A DNA stretch of 61,174 nucleotides from Saprospiraceae bacterium (GTDB lineage: Bacteria > Bacteroidota > Bacteroidia > Chitinophagales > Saprospiraceae): assembly GCA_026993525.1 (NCBI GenBank), contig JALWSS010000035.1, positions 29,791-90,964 of the forward strand. The letters are read 5' to 3'. Position numbers and translations under genes: made by a program. This document shows positions 42,637-52,165 of this stretch, in pieces. The notes below the pieces were generated by a model. It did no database searches. It saw nothing but the letters and a program-made list of their open reading frames with translations, and had not been told where the DNA came from. How positions within the stretch are numbered: the stretch's first letter is position 1; every line of letters starts with the position of its first letter.

Positions 42637-43956
42637 ATGAATACCAGAAAATTTTTCGCTTTTTTCTTCGCAATTACGCTAATGGGGGGCTTCACAGCCT
42701 GTCTGGATGAAGACTTTGACACGCCGCCTGTGGACGGTGTGGACCCGGGACTGACCCCTACCATGACCATCAAGGATTTCAAAGCCCTGCACACATCCGG
42801 CGGCTATGAGACCATTGATGAAGACATCGTCATTGGAGGTGTGGTGGTGGCTGACGACGCCTCCGGCAACTGGTTCAGAACTTTTGTTCTTCAGGACGAA
42901 ACAGCCGGCATTGAAATACTAACCGATATTGCCGACAGCTATGTGCTCTACCCCATCGGCAGGCAGGTGTATGTGAAGTGCAAAGGCCTGGTACTCGGTG
43001 ACGACAACAACCTGGTGCAGTTGGGCGGTTACATCTCTGAAGACCTCTCACTGGGGCCCATCATCACCGTTACCGACCACCTGGTGAAAGGAAAAAAAGT
43101 TGGGGCGCCAGCCCCGAAGGTGAAAAAAATCACCGACCTGAACATGGACGATGTCAGCACCCTGATCCAACTGGACGAGGTGCAGTTCATCACCTCCGAC
43201 ACCTCCCGCACTTTCGCCGATCCCATTACCCGCACGTCTTACAACCGCTACCTGGAGGATTGTGCCATGAACCAGGTCATCGTCAGAACCAGTGGCTATG
43301 CTTCCTTTGCCGGAGCTCCGGTTCCCAACGGCGGCGGAACCTTTGTAGGGGTGCTGAGTGTGTTCCGCAATGATTTTCAGTTTTTTATCCGCTCACTGGA
43401 CGACCTCCAAATGGACGGCGACCGCTGCTCTTTCGACCCCTGTGCCGGAACCACCGTGGTGGAAGTGGATGCCATTGACGAGGATTTCCAAAGTGGCAAC
43501 AACAACGACAACGTGGAACTGAACGGCTGGACCAACATTGCCACCAAAGGCTCCCGACTCTGGATTTACAAAGAGTTCGACGGCAATGTTTACACCCAGG
43601 CCACCGCCTTCAACGACTCCGCTCCGGAAATGGAAAGCTGGCTGGTAACGCCCGGCATCGTCATTGACGCACCCAAAGTGCTGACCTTCGACAGCGCCAA
43701 GGCCTTCTGGACCCACGACGGCCTCAGCGTCTGGATCAGCACCGACTTCGTATGCGACCCCAACCTGGCTACCTGGCAACCGCTGCAAGCTACCCTGGCC
43801 AACCAAAGCACCCCCGACCACGAATGGGTTGCCTCCGGTGACATTGACCTCTCTCCCTGGCAAGGCGAAACCGTTTTCATCGGCTTCAAATACGTGGGAA
43901 GCGCCAACTCGGGCCTGACTACTTCTTTCAGAATTGACAATGTGGTGGTTGAGTAG
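42637..43956 (+). CDS. DUF5689 lipoprotein with C-terminal choice-of-anchor J domain
   Basis: A 439-residue lipoprotein (lipobox GFTAC near 17-21). Residues about 40-260 form the DUF5689 domain, OB-fold-like: TMTIKDFKALHTSGGY, IVIGGVVVADDASGNWF, VLQDETAGIEILTD. Residues about 275-439 form a beta-sandwich of the choice-of-anchor J / cleaved adhesin type (EDFQSG, GSRLWIYKEF, SWLVTPGIVID, TSFRIDNVVVE). The protein is probably the surface partner of the receptor encoded 314 bases upstream. Ligand unknown; OB-like and EEP-linked context suggests nucleic acid, which is inference. Confidence 0.83.
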   Translation: MNTRKFFAFFFAITLMGGFTACLDEDFDTPPVDGVDPGLTPTMTIKDFKALHTSGGYETIDEDIVIGGVVVADDASGNWFRTFVLQDETAGIEILTDIADSYVLYPIGRQVYVKCKGLVLGDDNNLVQLGGYISEDLSLGPIITVTDHLVKGKKVGAPAPKVKKITDLNMDDVSTLIQLDEVQFITSDTSRTFADPITRTSYNRYLEDCAMNQVIVRTSGYASFAGAPVPNGGGTFVGVLSVFRNDFQFFIRSLDDLQMDGDRCSFDPCAGTTVVEVDAIDEDFQSGNNNDNVELNGWTNIATKGSRLWIYKEFDGNVYTQATAFNDSAPEMESWLVTPGIVIDAPKVLTFDSAKAFWTHDGLSVWISTDFVCDPNLATWQPLQATLANQSTPDHEWVASGDIDLSPWQGETVFIGFKYVGSANSGLTTSFRIDNVVVE

Positions 43957-44345
43957 AGTGTAGGGTGTAGGGTGTAGGGTGTAGGGTTTGGAAGTGCTAC
44001 TCTGTTCAACTCTGTGGTTTTAAAGAGTAGGGAGTAGGGAGTAGGGAGTAGGGTTTGGAAGTGCTACTCTGTTCAACTCTGTGGTTTTATAGAGTAGGGA
44101 GTAGGGAGTAGGGAGTAGGGTTTGGAAGTGCTACTCTGTTCAACTCTGTGGTTTTATAGAGTAGGGAGTAGGGAGGTTTGGAAGTGCTACTCTGTTCAAC
44201 TCTGTGGTTTTATAGAGTAGGGAGTAGGGAGTAGGGAGTAGAGTGTAGGGTCTGGAAGCGCTACTCTGTTCAACTCTGTTTTTAACTCTGTTCAACTCTG
44301 TGGTTTTGAGGGTGTAGGGTGTAGAGTTTAGGGAGTAGAGTTTGG
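43952..44345. repeat. Five copies of a roughly 67-bp unit plus GGGTGTA/GGGAGTA microsatellite
   Basis: The anchor TTTGGAAGTGCTACTCTG (first T of the unit) occurs at 43987, 44054, 44121, 44177 and, with two changes, 44251. The spacings are 67, 67, 56 and 74. The spacings vary by whole GAGTAGG or GTAGGGT heptads, so copy number of the 7-mer accounts for the differences. It begins at the stop codon of the DUF5689 gene. No open frame of note. Confidence 0.93.
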
Positions 44346-44359
44346 AGGAGCTAGCCCCT

Positions 44360-44424
44360 TTTCATTCCTCATCCCTCATCCCTCTCCCGACGAATGTCGG
44401 GATCATCCCTCATCCCTCATCCCT
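44360..44424. repeat. CATCCCT repeats with TCCCGAC hairpin after pdxH
   Basis: Units CATCCCT occur on both sides of the inverted repeat TCCCGAC-GAAT-GTCGGGA (44385-44402). In the sense of pdxH this reads AGGGATG, purine-rich, starting two bases past its stop codon. Confidence 0.85.
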
Positions 44425-44426
44425 GG

Positions 44427-45071
44427 CTACGGTGCCAGGCGTTGAATTTCCCAGGCACCGGCATTGGCAAGGCGGTACTCAAATCGGTCGTGAAGGCGGT
44501 TTTCCCGGCCTTGCCAGAATTCGATGGCGGTAGGGATGACCCTGTACCCGCCCCAGAAATCGGGCAGTGGCACCTGTTTATTGGCAAATTTCTTTTTTAT
44601 TTCCTCAAACTTCATCATGAGCAACTGGCGGGAGGTGATGGGACTGCTCTGGTTGCTCACCCAGGCCCCCAACTGGCTTCCCCGGGGCCGGCTCATAAAA
44701 TACTTCAGGCTCTCGGCTGTGCTCACCTTTTCCACATGCCCCTCGATTTTCACCTGGCGGTGCAGGTCCAGCCACGGAAAGAGAAGCGATACTTTGGGGT
44801 TGGCGGCCATATCCCTGGCCTTGCGGCTGGTGTAGTTGGTGTAAAACACAAATCCGTTTTCGTCGAAAAACTTCAGCAGTACCACCCGAGCAGAGGGTTG
44901 CCCTTCCGCCGATACGGTTGACAATACCATGGCATTGGGTTCGCGCAATTGGGCCTGTTCTGCCTGTTTGAACCATTTCTCAAACTGAAGAAACGGGTTG
45001 GGGTCCAGGTCCTCCCGGTTCAGTCCCTCGCTGAGGAACTCTTCACGCATTGCACTGAGGTTGAGAGACAT
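44427..45071 (-). CDS. pdxH: Pyridoxamine/pyridoxine 5'-phosphate oxidase
   Basis: FMN-dependent enzyme forming pyridoxal 5'-phosphate from PNP or PMP. 214 residues, the usual length. Family stretches are [22 protein letters not shown] near 46-67, [19 protein letters not shown] near 74, and the signature near the C-terminus [20 protein letters not shown] with RLHDR following. It is flanked on both sides by G-rich minisatellites, and its divergent neighbour is ppdK. Confidence 0.95.
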   Translation of the reverse strand: MSLNLSAMREEFLSEGLNREDLDPNPFLQFEKWFKQAEQAQLREPNAMVLSTVSAEGQPSARVVLLKFFDENGFVFYTNYTSRKARDMAANPKVSLLFPWLDLHRQVKIEGHVEKVSTAESLKYFMSRPRGSQLGAWVSNQSSPITSRQLLMMKFEEIKKKFANKQVPLPDFWGGYRVIPTAIEFWQGRENRLHDRFEYRLANAGAWEIQRLAP

Positions 45072-45077
45072 GTTGGT

Positions 45078-45125
45078 TTAGGGTGTAGGGTGTAGGGTGT
45101 AGGGTGTAGGGTGTAGGGTTTGGGG
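45078..45125. repeat. GTAGGGT heptamer array upstream of pdxH
   Basis: Six or so copies of GGGTGTA in a row, ending in GGGTTTGGGGTTTGGGGG. G tracts every four bases on the plus strand can form a G-quadruplex. The same heptad occurs at 43957-43986 on the other side of pdxH. Confidence 0.9.
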
Positions 45126-45195
45126 TTTGGGGGCGAAATTCCGAATTCTCAGTTAACCGGGTGCCTGCAATGCTTGATTTATCGCACCCGGGGGG

Positions 45196-45256
45196 ATGAC
45201 AGAGGTCATTACAATGCGAAATGAGGGAGGTCAGTTTTGTTCAAAATTTCTGACCT
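45196..45256 (+). promoter_or_regulatory. Symmetric elements in the ppdK leader
   Basis: Two inverted repeats: ATGAC-AGAG-GTCAT at 45196-45209, and GGTCAG (45229-45234 region) paired with CTGACC ending directly before the ATG at 45257. GGTCA half-sites recur in both. They could be operator sites or an RNA hairpin occluding the start codon. A separate stem CCGGGTGC/GCACCCGG lies at about 45157-45191. No convincing promoter box was found. Confidence 0.45.
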
Positions 45257-48061
45257 ATGGAAAATGTAATTGTCTCTCCTGAAAAGAAACCCGATTCAAC
45301 CGGACATAAAAAATTCGTTTTCTCATTTCACGAAGGAGATGGAAAAAACAAACAACTGCTGGGCGGCAAAGGCGCCAACCTTTGTGAAATGACGCAAATC
45401 GGATTGAATGTACCCCCGGGTTTTGTGATCAGTACCGAAGCTTGTCTTGCCTACCTCAACCACCCTCAGCGGCAATTGCCAGCTGGGTTGATGGAGGAAG
45501 TACGCACCCACATCGGTGAACTGGAAAAAGCAACCGGCAAGGGCTTTGGCGACGCCAGAAATCCCCTGCTCGTATCGGTTCGTTCGGGTTCTGCCATCTC
45601 CATGCCCGGCATGATGGACACCATCCTGAACCTGGGCCTCAACTCCCGGACGCTCAAAGGCCTCATCGGACAGACCGGCAATGAGCGCTTCGCTTATGAC
45701 GCCTGGCGGCGTTTCATTCAGCTCTTCGGAAAAATTGCACTGGAGGTTCCCGACGAGCTTTTCGACGAAGCTTTTGAAGCCGTGAAGCGCGAAGCCGGCG
45801 TAGCCGTGGACATTGGCCTGAAGACCGAACACATGAAAAAGATCAGTGAGCGCTTCCTCGAAATCGTTAAAGCTGAAACCGGCCGGCCTTTCCCCGAAGA
45901 TGTTTACGAACAACTGGAAATCGCCATCAAAGCGGTGTTCAATTCCTGGATGGGCAAACGTGCCATTGACTACCGCAAGCAGTTCAATATCACCCCGGAC
46001 ATGGCCAATGGTACCGCCGTCAACATTGTGACGATGGTCTTTGGAAACATGGGCGACGACAGCGCCACAGGCGTGGCCTTCACCCGCGACCCCGGCACTG
46101 GTGAAAACGTGCTCTTCGGTGAGTACCTCACCAACGCCCAGGGCGAAGACGTGGTGGCCGGCATACGCACCCCAAAACCCATCGCAGAACTCGAAAAGGA
46201 GATGCCTGGAATCTACCGCCAACTTCAGGAACTCCGCAACAAACTCGAAGCCCACTACAAAGAAGTGCAGGATTTTGAGTTCACCATTGAAAAAGGCACC
46301 CTCTACTGCCTGCAAACCAGAAACGGCAAGATGAACGCCGTGGCCCGGGTGCGCACATCCGTGGATATGTGCAACGAGGGGATCCTCACCCGGAATGAAG
46401 CCCTGCTCAGGGTGGAGCCGGGCATGCTCGAGCAATTGCTCTTCCCCAGGCTGGATCCGGCATACAAGGCAGAACCCCTGGCTACCGGACTACCCGCCTC
46501 TCCGGGGGCTGCTTCGGGCCATGTGGTGTTTGATGCCGACCGGGCCGAAGCCCTTGGCAAAGCCGGGGAGAAGGTGATCCTGGTAAGGGAGGAGACCAAA
46601 CCCGAAGACATTCATGGTTTCTTCGCTTCGCAAGGCATCCTGACCAGCCGGGGCGGTAAAACCTCACACGCCGCCGTGGTGGCAAGGGGCATGGGCAAAC
46701 CTTGTGTTGCCGGCGCTGAAGGCATCTTTGTGGATGTGAAACTGCGCCGGGCCGTTATCGGTGAAAAGGTGCTGCACGAAGGCGACTACATCACCATTGA
46801 CGGCAGCACGGGCAACGTTTACCAGGGCCTCATCCCTACCGTTGACCCGGAATTCAGCCCCGAATTGCGCACCCTGCTCAATTGGGCCGACGAAGTGGCC
46901 CGACTCAAAGTAATGGCCAACGTGGACACCCCGCCCGCCGCCAAAAGGGCATTGGATTACGGCGCCATGGGCATCGGCCTTTGCCGCACGGAGCGCATGT
47001 TCAATGCTGTGGACCGCCTTCCGGTGGTCATTGACATGATCCTGGCCGACACCCTGGAAGAACGCCAGGAAGCCCTGGACCGCCTGCTGCCCATGCAACG
47101 CCAGGACTTCAAAGAGCTGCTCGAGGTCATGTCGCCCAATCCGGTAACCATCCGCCTGCTCGACCCTCCCATCCACGAGTTCCTGCCTGCAGAAGAAGAG
47201 CTCAAAGCAGAGATAGCGCACCTTCAGCACCTGAAAAACACCATTGAAGGTGTGAACAACCTCTACGGAAGCCTCCGGCTGTTGCAGGCCGAAGAAGACC
47301 TCAAAAAGCACTATCCGGAACCTTTCGACCAGCACGGCGCCGACCTCGTGGACAAAGCCTTGCTGAAGAAACAACGCATGCTGCGCAAAATCAGGGAATT
47401 GCACGAGGTGAACCCCATGCTGGGGCACCGCGGTGTGCGGCTGGGACTGACCTATCCGGAGATTTACAAAATGCAGATCAGAGCCGTGCTGGAGGCCGTT
47501 GCAGAATGCAAAAAAGCAGGGGTGGAAGTTAAACCGGAGATCATGGTGCCGCAGGTATGCACCGCCCGTGAGCTGGAGCATGTAAGAGAGCTCCTTGACG
47601 AAGTGCGGACCGAAGTCATTGACCAATACGGCTTTGAGGTAAACGTGAAATTCGGCTCCATGATCGAGGTGGTAAGGGCTTGCATGCGCTCTGACGACCT
47701 GGCAAAAGTGGCCGAGTTTTTCTCCTTTGGCACCAATGACCTCACCCAGGCCACCTTCTCCTTCAGCCGGGAGGATGCGGAGAACAAGTTCCTGCCGCTG
47801 TACCAACAGGCCAACGTGCTGCACGACAACCCCTTCGAGGTGCTCGACACCATGGGCGTTGGCAAGCTGATGGACATAGCCGTAACCTGGGGACGACGCA
47901 CCCGGCCCGACCTGAAAGTGGGCATTTGCGGAGAGCAGGGTGGCCATCCCGCATCCATTGAGTTTTGCGACAAGATAGGCCTCGATTACGTTTCCTGTTC
48001 GGCACCACGGGTGCCAATAGCCCGGCTGGCCGCAGCCCAGGCTGCCCTCAAAAACAGCTGA
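45257..48061 (+). CDS. ppdK: Pyruvate, phosphate dikinase
   Basis: Interconverts pyruvate, ATP and phosphate with phosphoenolpyruvate, AMP and pyrophosphate. Domain order: ATP-grasp nucleotide-binding domain (about 20-380, with [11 protein letters not shown] and [19 protein letters not shown]), the swivelling His domain with [18 protein letters not shown] near 464-481 (catalytic His in TSH), and the C-terminal PEP/pyruvate TIM barrel (about 530-930) with the catalytic CGEQGGHP near 890. Length 934 fits bacterial PPDK. The conserved Thr next to the catalytic His is the site used by regulatory kinases elsewhere. It gives an aerobe flexibility between gluconeogenesis and glycolysis. Confidence 0.96.
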   Translation: MENVIVSPEKKPDSTGHKKFVFSFHEGDGKNKQLLGGKGANLCEMTQIGLNVPPGFVISTEACLAYLNHPQRQLPAGLMEEVRTHIGELEKATGKGFGDARNPLLVSVRSGSAISMPGMMDTILNLGLNSRTLKGLIGQTGNERFAYDAWRRFIQLFGKIALEVPDELFDEAFEAVKREAGVAVDIGLKTEHMKKISERFLEIVKAETGRPFPEDVYEQLEIAIKAVFNSWMGKRAIDYRKQFNITPDMANGTAVNIVTMVFGNMGDDSATGVAFTRDPGTGENVLFGEYLTNAQGEDVVAGIRTPKPIAELEKEMPGIYRQLQELRNKLEAHYKEVQDFEFTIEKGTLYCLQTRNGKMNAVARVRTSVDMCNEGILTRNEALLRVEPGMLEQLLFPRLDPAYKAEPLATGLPASPGAASGHVVFDADRAEALGKAGEKVILVREETKPEDIHGFFASQGILTSRGGKTSHAAVVARGMGKPCVAGAEGIFVDVKLRRAVIGEKVLHEGDYITIDGSTGNVYQGLIPTVDPEFSPELRTLLNWADEVARLKVMANVDTPPAAKRALDYGAMGIGLCRTERMFNAVDRLPVVIDMILADTLEERQEALDRLLPMQRQDFKELLEVMSPNPVTIRLLDPPIHEFLPAEEELKAEIAHLQHLKNTIEGVNNLYGSLRLLQAEEDLKKHYPEPFDQHGADLVDKALLKKQRMLRKIRELHEVNPMLGHRGVRLGLTYPEIYKMQIRAVLEAVAECKKAGVEVKPEIMVPQVCTARELEHVRELLDEVRTEVIDQYGFEVNVKFGSMIEVVRACMRSDDLAKVAEFFSFGTNDLTQATFSFSREDAENKFLPLYQQANVLHDNPFEVLDTMGVGKLMDIAVTWGRRTRPDLKVGICGEQGGHPASIEFCDKIGLDYVSCSAPRVPIARLAAAQAALKNS

Positions 48062-48082
48062 TCATCGGGAAACCAACTGACA

Positions 48083-48125
48083 AAAAGCCGGGTGCATTTG
48101 CAATTGCATCCGGCTTTCGTTTCAT
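48083..48125 (+). terminator. Rho-independent terminator after ppdK
   Basis: Thirteen-base stem AAAGCCGGGTGCA / TGCATCCGGCTTT with one wobble, then a T-rich tail, starting about 23 bases past the stop. Confidence 0.8.
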
Positions 48126-48234
48126 TTGCAGGGCACTGCCGGTAGAACCAGATTTCCCTGTCCATTTACGACCAATTGCTTTCGGTTGCCCTGACGGCCA
48201 ATCATCCCTTTCGCATCATTCAAATTCAATGTAC

Positions 48235-50514
48235 ATGAAAACTCATCTTCATGCCCTGGCACTTTTCGTCGCAATGCTGATCAGTATGCCTTCTTCCTTC
48301 GGACAAAACAATGGCAGCGACAAAGCCCGTGAGATCTTATCCCGGCTTAGCCTGGAAGAGAAAGTCAACCTCGTCGTCGGCAATGGGATGAACATTCCCG
48401 GCCTGCTGGTTGCCGAAGGAAAAGACAAAGTGCCAGGGGCAGCAGGCAGCACCCGTGCTGTTGATCGTCTGGGGCTTCCGTCCATCGTCATGGCGGATGG
48501 CCCGGCGGGCTTGCGCATAGAACCCATCCGGGACAGTTCCAAACAAAGGTATTACTGCACCGCCTTTCCGGTGGCCACTTTGCTGGCTTCTTCGTGGAAT
48601 ACGGAGTTGGCAGAGGAAGTCGGAAAAGCCATGGGGGAAGAAGTGAAAGAATACGGGGTGGATGTGCTGCTTGCCCCGGCAATGAACATCCACCGCAATC
48701 CGCTCGGCGGGCGCAATTTCGAATACTATTCCGAAGACCCGCTTTTGAGCGGCAAAATGGCTGCGGCCATGATCAGAGGTGTCCAGTCAAACGGTGTGGG
48801 TACTTCTGCAAAGCACTACGCCGCCAACAACCAGGAGACCAACCGAACCCTGGTCAATGAAAAAATTGATGAACGGGCCCTTCGGGAAATTTACCTGAAG
48901 GGATTTGAAATTGTGGTCAAAGAGGCCCAACCCTGGACCATTATGAGCGCCTACAACGCCATCAACGGAACCACCTGTTCTGAAAACAAGTTGTTGCTGA
49001 CAGATATTCTCCGAAATGAATGGGGTTTTGAGGGGCTGGTGGTCACCGACTGGTTTGCCGGTGAAAATCCCATTGTCCAGATGCAAGCCGGCAACGATCT
49101 GCTCATGCCCGGCACACCGCCGCAAAGGCAAGCCATTCTGGAGGCGGTGAAGAATGGCGTTTTAGACGAAAAAATTCTCGACGCCAATGTTTTAAGGGTC
49201 CTCCAACTGGTACTGAAATCACCTTCTTACCAAAATTACCCTTACAGCGACCAACCCGACCTGGAAGCGCACGCCCAACTGGCTCGCCAGGCAGCCGCAG
49301 AAGGCACGGTCTTGCTGAAGAATGAAGGTGCCCTGCCCATTACCGACCCTGATGTGCGAATAGCGGCGTTTGGCATTGGTTCGTATGACTTCATAGCCGG
49401 AGGCACCGGCAGCGGCGATGTTAACGAGGCATACACCATCTCCCTGGTTCAGGGCCTCGAAAATGCCGGCTACAAAGTGGAAGCCGAACTGAAAAGCACT
49501 TACGAAGCATACATTGAGGCTGAAAAAGCCCAGCGCCCACCCAAACGGTTTTTCTTTGAATTGCAGCCGCCACTTCCTGAAATGCCATTGAGCATGGATG
49601 ATGTTGCTCCGCTGGCACAGAAAACAGACATTGCCCTCATCACCCTGGGGCGCAATTCCGGTGAATTTCAGGACCGGCAACTGGAAGGCGATTTTTACCT
49701 CACGGATGCCGAAAAGGAAATGATCGCCACCGTTGCCGCAGCCTACCACAAAGCCGGCAAGAAGGTGGTTATGGTGCTGAACATCGGCAATGTCATCGAA
49801 ACGGCCAGCTGGCGAGACATGGTGGATGCCATTGTACTGCCCTGGCAGGGAGGTCAGGAAGCCGGCAACGCACTGGCGGATGTACTCACCGGCAAAGTGA
49901 ACCCCTCGGGTAAATTGCCCACCACCTTTCCGGTAGCCTATGAGGATGTACCCAGTGCCAGGTGGTTTCCCGGAGAAGAAGTCCCCAACGGCAAAGTGAA
50001 AATGATGGGCCCCATCGTCATGGGTAAAGAAGCGGAAGTAACATACGGTGAGGGGATATTTGTGGGTTACCGCCATTACCTGAGTCGTGGAATTGAGCCG
50101 GCCTGGCCCTTTGGCTTTGGCCTGTCTTACACCCGCTTCGCCTATGAAAACCTGCAACTGAGCGGAAGCACTTTCAAAGACCGGCTCGAGGTTTCCGTCA
50201 CCATCACCAACACCGGCAAAACAACAGGCAAAGAAGCCGTACAGCTTTATCTTTCTGCCCCTTCGGGCAAATTGGAAAAGCCGGCAATGGAACTGCGTGC
50301 CTTCGGTAAAACCAAACTGCTGGCACCCGGTGAGCAGCAAACCCTCGGGTTTGTTTTGACCCCAGGAGACCTGTGCAGCTTTGATCCGGAAGTAAAGGCA
50401 TGGGTGGCCGAACCCGGCACCTACAGTGTAAAAATTGGCGCTTCGGGTTCAGATATCTTGCTCTCACAATCCTTCGAACTGCCCCGGAAAATGGTGGTCC
50501 GCAATGAGGATTAG
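48235..50514 (+). CDS. Glycoside hydrolase family 3 beta-glucosidase-type enzyme
   Basis: Exported GH3 enzyme, 759 residues. Signal peptide about 1-23 (ending SSFGQ). The ATG at 48229 is an equally possible start two codons earlier. N-terminal TIM-barrel (about 25-330) carries [13 protein letters not shown] near 198 and the nucleophile region [10 protein letters not shown] near 267-276. The C-terminal alpha/beta sandwich follows, and a fibronectin type III-like domain ends the protein (about 640-745). Likely acts on beta-glucosides released outside or in the periplasm; exact substrate unknown. It is not in a SusCD locus. Confidence 0.92.
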   Translation: MKTHLHALALFVAMLISMPSSFGQNNGSDKAREILSRLSLEEKVNLVVGNGMNIPGLLVAEGKDKVPGAAGSTRAVDRLGLPSIVMADGPAGLRIEPIRDSSKQRYYCTAFPVATLLASSWNTELAEEVGKAMGEEVKEYGVDVLLAPAMNIHRNPLGGRNFEYYSEDPLLSGKMAAAMIRGVQSNGVGTSAKHYAANNQETNRTLVNEKIDERALREIYLKGFEIVVKEAQPWTIMSAYNAINGTTCSENKLLLTDILRNEWGFEGLVVTDWFAGENPIVQMQAGNDLLMPGTPPQRQAILEAVKNGVLDEKILDANVLRVLQLVLKSPSYQNYPYSDQPDLEAHAQLARQAAAEGTVLLKNEGALPITDPDVRIAAFGIGSYDFIAGGTGSGDVNEAYTISLVQGLENAGYKVEAELKSTYEAYIEAEKAQRPPKRFFFELQPPLPEMPLSMDDVAPLAQKTDIALITLGRNSGEFQDRQLEGDFYLTDAEKEMIATVAAAYHKAGKKVVMVLNIGNVIETASWRDMVDAIVLPWQGGQEAGNALADVLTGKVNPSGKLPTTFPVAYEDVPSARWFPGEEVPNGKVKMMGPIVMGKEAEVTYGEGIFVGYRHYLSRGIEPAWPFGFGLSYTRFAYENLQLSGSTFKDRLEVSVTITNTGKTTGKEAVQLYLSAPSGKLEKPAMELRAFGKTKLLAPGEQQTLGFVLTPGDLCSFDPEVKAWVAEPGTYSVKIGASGSDILLSQSFELPRKMVVRNED

Positions 50515-50704
50515 AGCACTCAACAAACTTGCTGAAATTGGTGCTTAACCTTGGGGGGGAGGCACCAATTATTATCAACACCCCGTACAATCCTGCCATA
50601 CACGCAAGCCCGGGATTATTCAACCATTGCGGGCAGGGCAGAATGATCGGGAGCAGCCATTTCAAAATTGTGGGTAAAGTTTTTACCTTGCTTCGTTCAA
50701 AACG

Positions 50705-51568
50705 GTGAAATCAATTCTGATTACCATGAAAAATTCATCCCCTCCTCAACAGCGGTCGGTTTCGGTAAGGATTGGCGATCAAAAGGTCAACTACATTCCT
50801 GAAACCAAAAGAGCGATAGATACAGAACTGCTGTTACTCCACATTCCTTTATTGGCCGATATTGCGCTTTTCAGCCTGGATGTGATCAACTGGCCGGTTT
50901 TCATGCTCATATTTTATCCCATTGCCATGAGGATTTTCATTGGCAATCACGATCGGTACCATGCCGATCACAAAATTCGATTGCCCCGTTTCTGGGACTG
51001 GTTGTCAGAAAACCTGGCGGTGGTGGTCACACCCTGGGATGAACCACACGATTCCATCAAAAGAAAACATTTGATCCACCATGCCACGCATGTGAATGAA
51101 AAAGACGGAGTTCTTGACAGTAAAAACGATCCTCACAGCCTGTATGAATCAGGGGGATTTTTAAGCGTATTCTTTTCCTGTCTTTTTTACGAAGAGGTGC
51201 AATTCATTCTGGACATCCGTGATGGCAACCTGACCCGCAGCCGGTTGATCCGTTTTCTCATGTATGCACCCATCCTGACCGGCTATGTGTATTTCTTCGG
51301 CTGGGCGAAGTTCTTCGGTGTGTTCATTGCCATGCGTACAGTTGGCTTCTTTGCCTGGTTTGTCTTTTCATGGGTCATTCATCAGCCATTCGTCTTCCGG
51401 CCGGGATTCTCTTCAAAAGTTCCCGGGATTTTTAAATGGGTGTTCTCAGCCATGCACGGCCGGCGGGTCGGAGAAGGCTGCCTCCACCATGTGATCCATC
51501 ACAAATGGCCCGGCATCCCCTACAACCAGTTGAACAAGTTTGACAAGGTACTTACGGCTTCGCAATGA
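50705..51568 (+). CDS. Membrane di-iron fatty acid desaturase/hydroxylase-like protein
   Basis: A 287-residue membrane protein with about four helices and three histidine clusters typical of membrane di-iron oxygenases: NHDRYHADH near 79-87, RKHLIHHATH near 120-129 and CLHHVIHHKWP near 259-269. A lipid desaturase or hydroxylase role is probable. The in-frame ATG at 50729 (MKNSSPPQQ) is an alternative start. Redox partner not encoded nearby. Confidence 0.75.
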   Translation: MKSILITMKNSSPPQQRSVSVRIGDQKVNYIPETKRAIDTELLLLHIPLLADIALFSLDVINWPVFMLIFYPIAMRIFIGNHDRYHADHKIRLPRFWDWLSENLAVVVTPWDEPHDSIKRKHLIHHATHVNEKDGVLDSKNDPHSLYESGGFLSVFFSCLFYEEVQFILDIRDGNLTRSRLIRFLMYAPILTGYVYFFGWAKFFGVFIAMRTVGFFAWFVFSWVIHQPFVFRPGFSSKVPGIFKWVFSAMHGRRVGEGCLHHVIHHKWPGIPYNQLNKFDKVLTASQ

Positions 51569-51584
51569 TGCGTTTGACGAAAAA

Positions 51585-51608
51585 GAGCATGGTCCTTCAA
51601 CCATGCTC
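51585..51608 (+). terminator. Hairpin after the desaturase-like gene
   Basis: GAGCATGGT / ACCATGCTC with loop CCTTCA, followed by CTTGCTTTT. Its 3' half is also the start of a 64-bp direct repeat. Confidence 0.75.
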
Positions 51609-51653
51609 CTTGCTTTTGGGGTCGAACGCAGCTTCATTCAAAAACATTTGTTG
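51590..51653. repeat. 64-bp direct repeat, copy 1
   Basis: Runs from TGGTCCTTCAACCATGCTCC to CAAAAACATTTGTTG. A second copy with one inserted T and one substitution is at 52036-52100. Both lie in the same gap (51569-52165). Confidence 0.95.
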
Positions 51654-51863
51654 CACATCACAAAAGTGCTGATTCACAAGAAGGCAATGGTGTAGAAATG
51701 TTCCAAAAGCTTGCACATTTGTTTCAATACGAGATTTCGGGCATGCTTAAAAGCGGTTTCTCTTGCCAGCCCCAGAATCATCAATTGTGAAAAACGAGAC
51801 AAATAATTCCTTTAGAAACACGGATCTTCCTCATTATTAAACATTGTCCCTCCTAATACTTTA

Positions 51864-51971
51864 CCCAAGTCGAAGTAGTTTGGGAAAATTTCAGCTTTGA
51901 ACTTCAGTAGGGGTTGGGAGTTTGGCTCCCGAATCCCGAATCCCGTCCCAAACCACCTCGTTTTGAGTATA
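51864..51971 (-). repeat. Dispersed repeat of about 100 bp, copy A
   Basis: Its reverse complement matches 58914-59012 over most of its length: TATACTCAAAACGA(G/A)GTGG, then GGGAG or GGGCGG variants, CCAAACTCCCAACCCC, GAAGTTCAAAGCTGAAATTT and CGACTTGGG. In the minus direction it is followed by AGGAGGGACAATG and a short frame of ten codons. The rest of the gap 51569-52165 contains no recognisable gene; a 35-codon minus-strand frame at 51674-51781 looks protein-like but has no support. Confidence 0.9.
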
Positions 51972-52035
51972 TGTCGTTGTTCTATCCCCCTAACCAGTCG
52001 ATGTAATCCTATTATTTTTTTGCCTGGCACACACT

Positions 52036-52100
52036 TGGTCCTTCAACCATGCTCCTTGCTTTTTGGGGTCGAACGCAGCTTTATTCAAAAACATTTGTTG
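52036..52100. repeat. 64-bp direct repeat, copy 2
   Basis: Nearly identical to 51590-51653. It lacks the 5' arm of the hairpin present at copy 1, which shows that the duplication boundary falls inside that hairpin. Confidence 0.95.
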
Positions 52101-52165
52101 GCATTGCTGATGCCCAAATCCTGTGTAATTTGGGGGCCATAATTTCACAATTATTCATTCTGAAA

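Noticed and set aside
42473-44345. Repeat blocks considered as a CRISPR array
   Set aside because: Units are contiguous or differ by heptads; there are no unique spacers and no cas genes in the window.
46664-47947. A 427-codon open frame opposite ppdK
   Set aside because: Antisense shadow of the PEP-binding barrel; composition reflects the mirrored codons.
47965-48234. N-terminal extension of the GH3 gene into ppdK
   Set aside because: The frame is open but would overlap ppdK and its terminator and bury the signal peptide; the start at 48229 or 48235 explains export.
51674-51781. A 35-codon minus-strand frame starting MILGLARETAF
   Set aside because: Composition looks protein-like, but it is too short, sits among duplicated sequence and has no promoter or recognised family.
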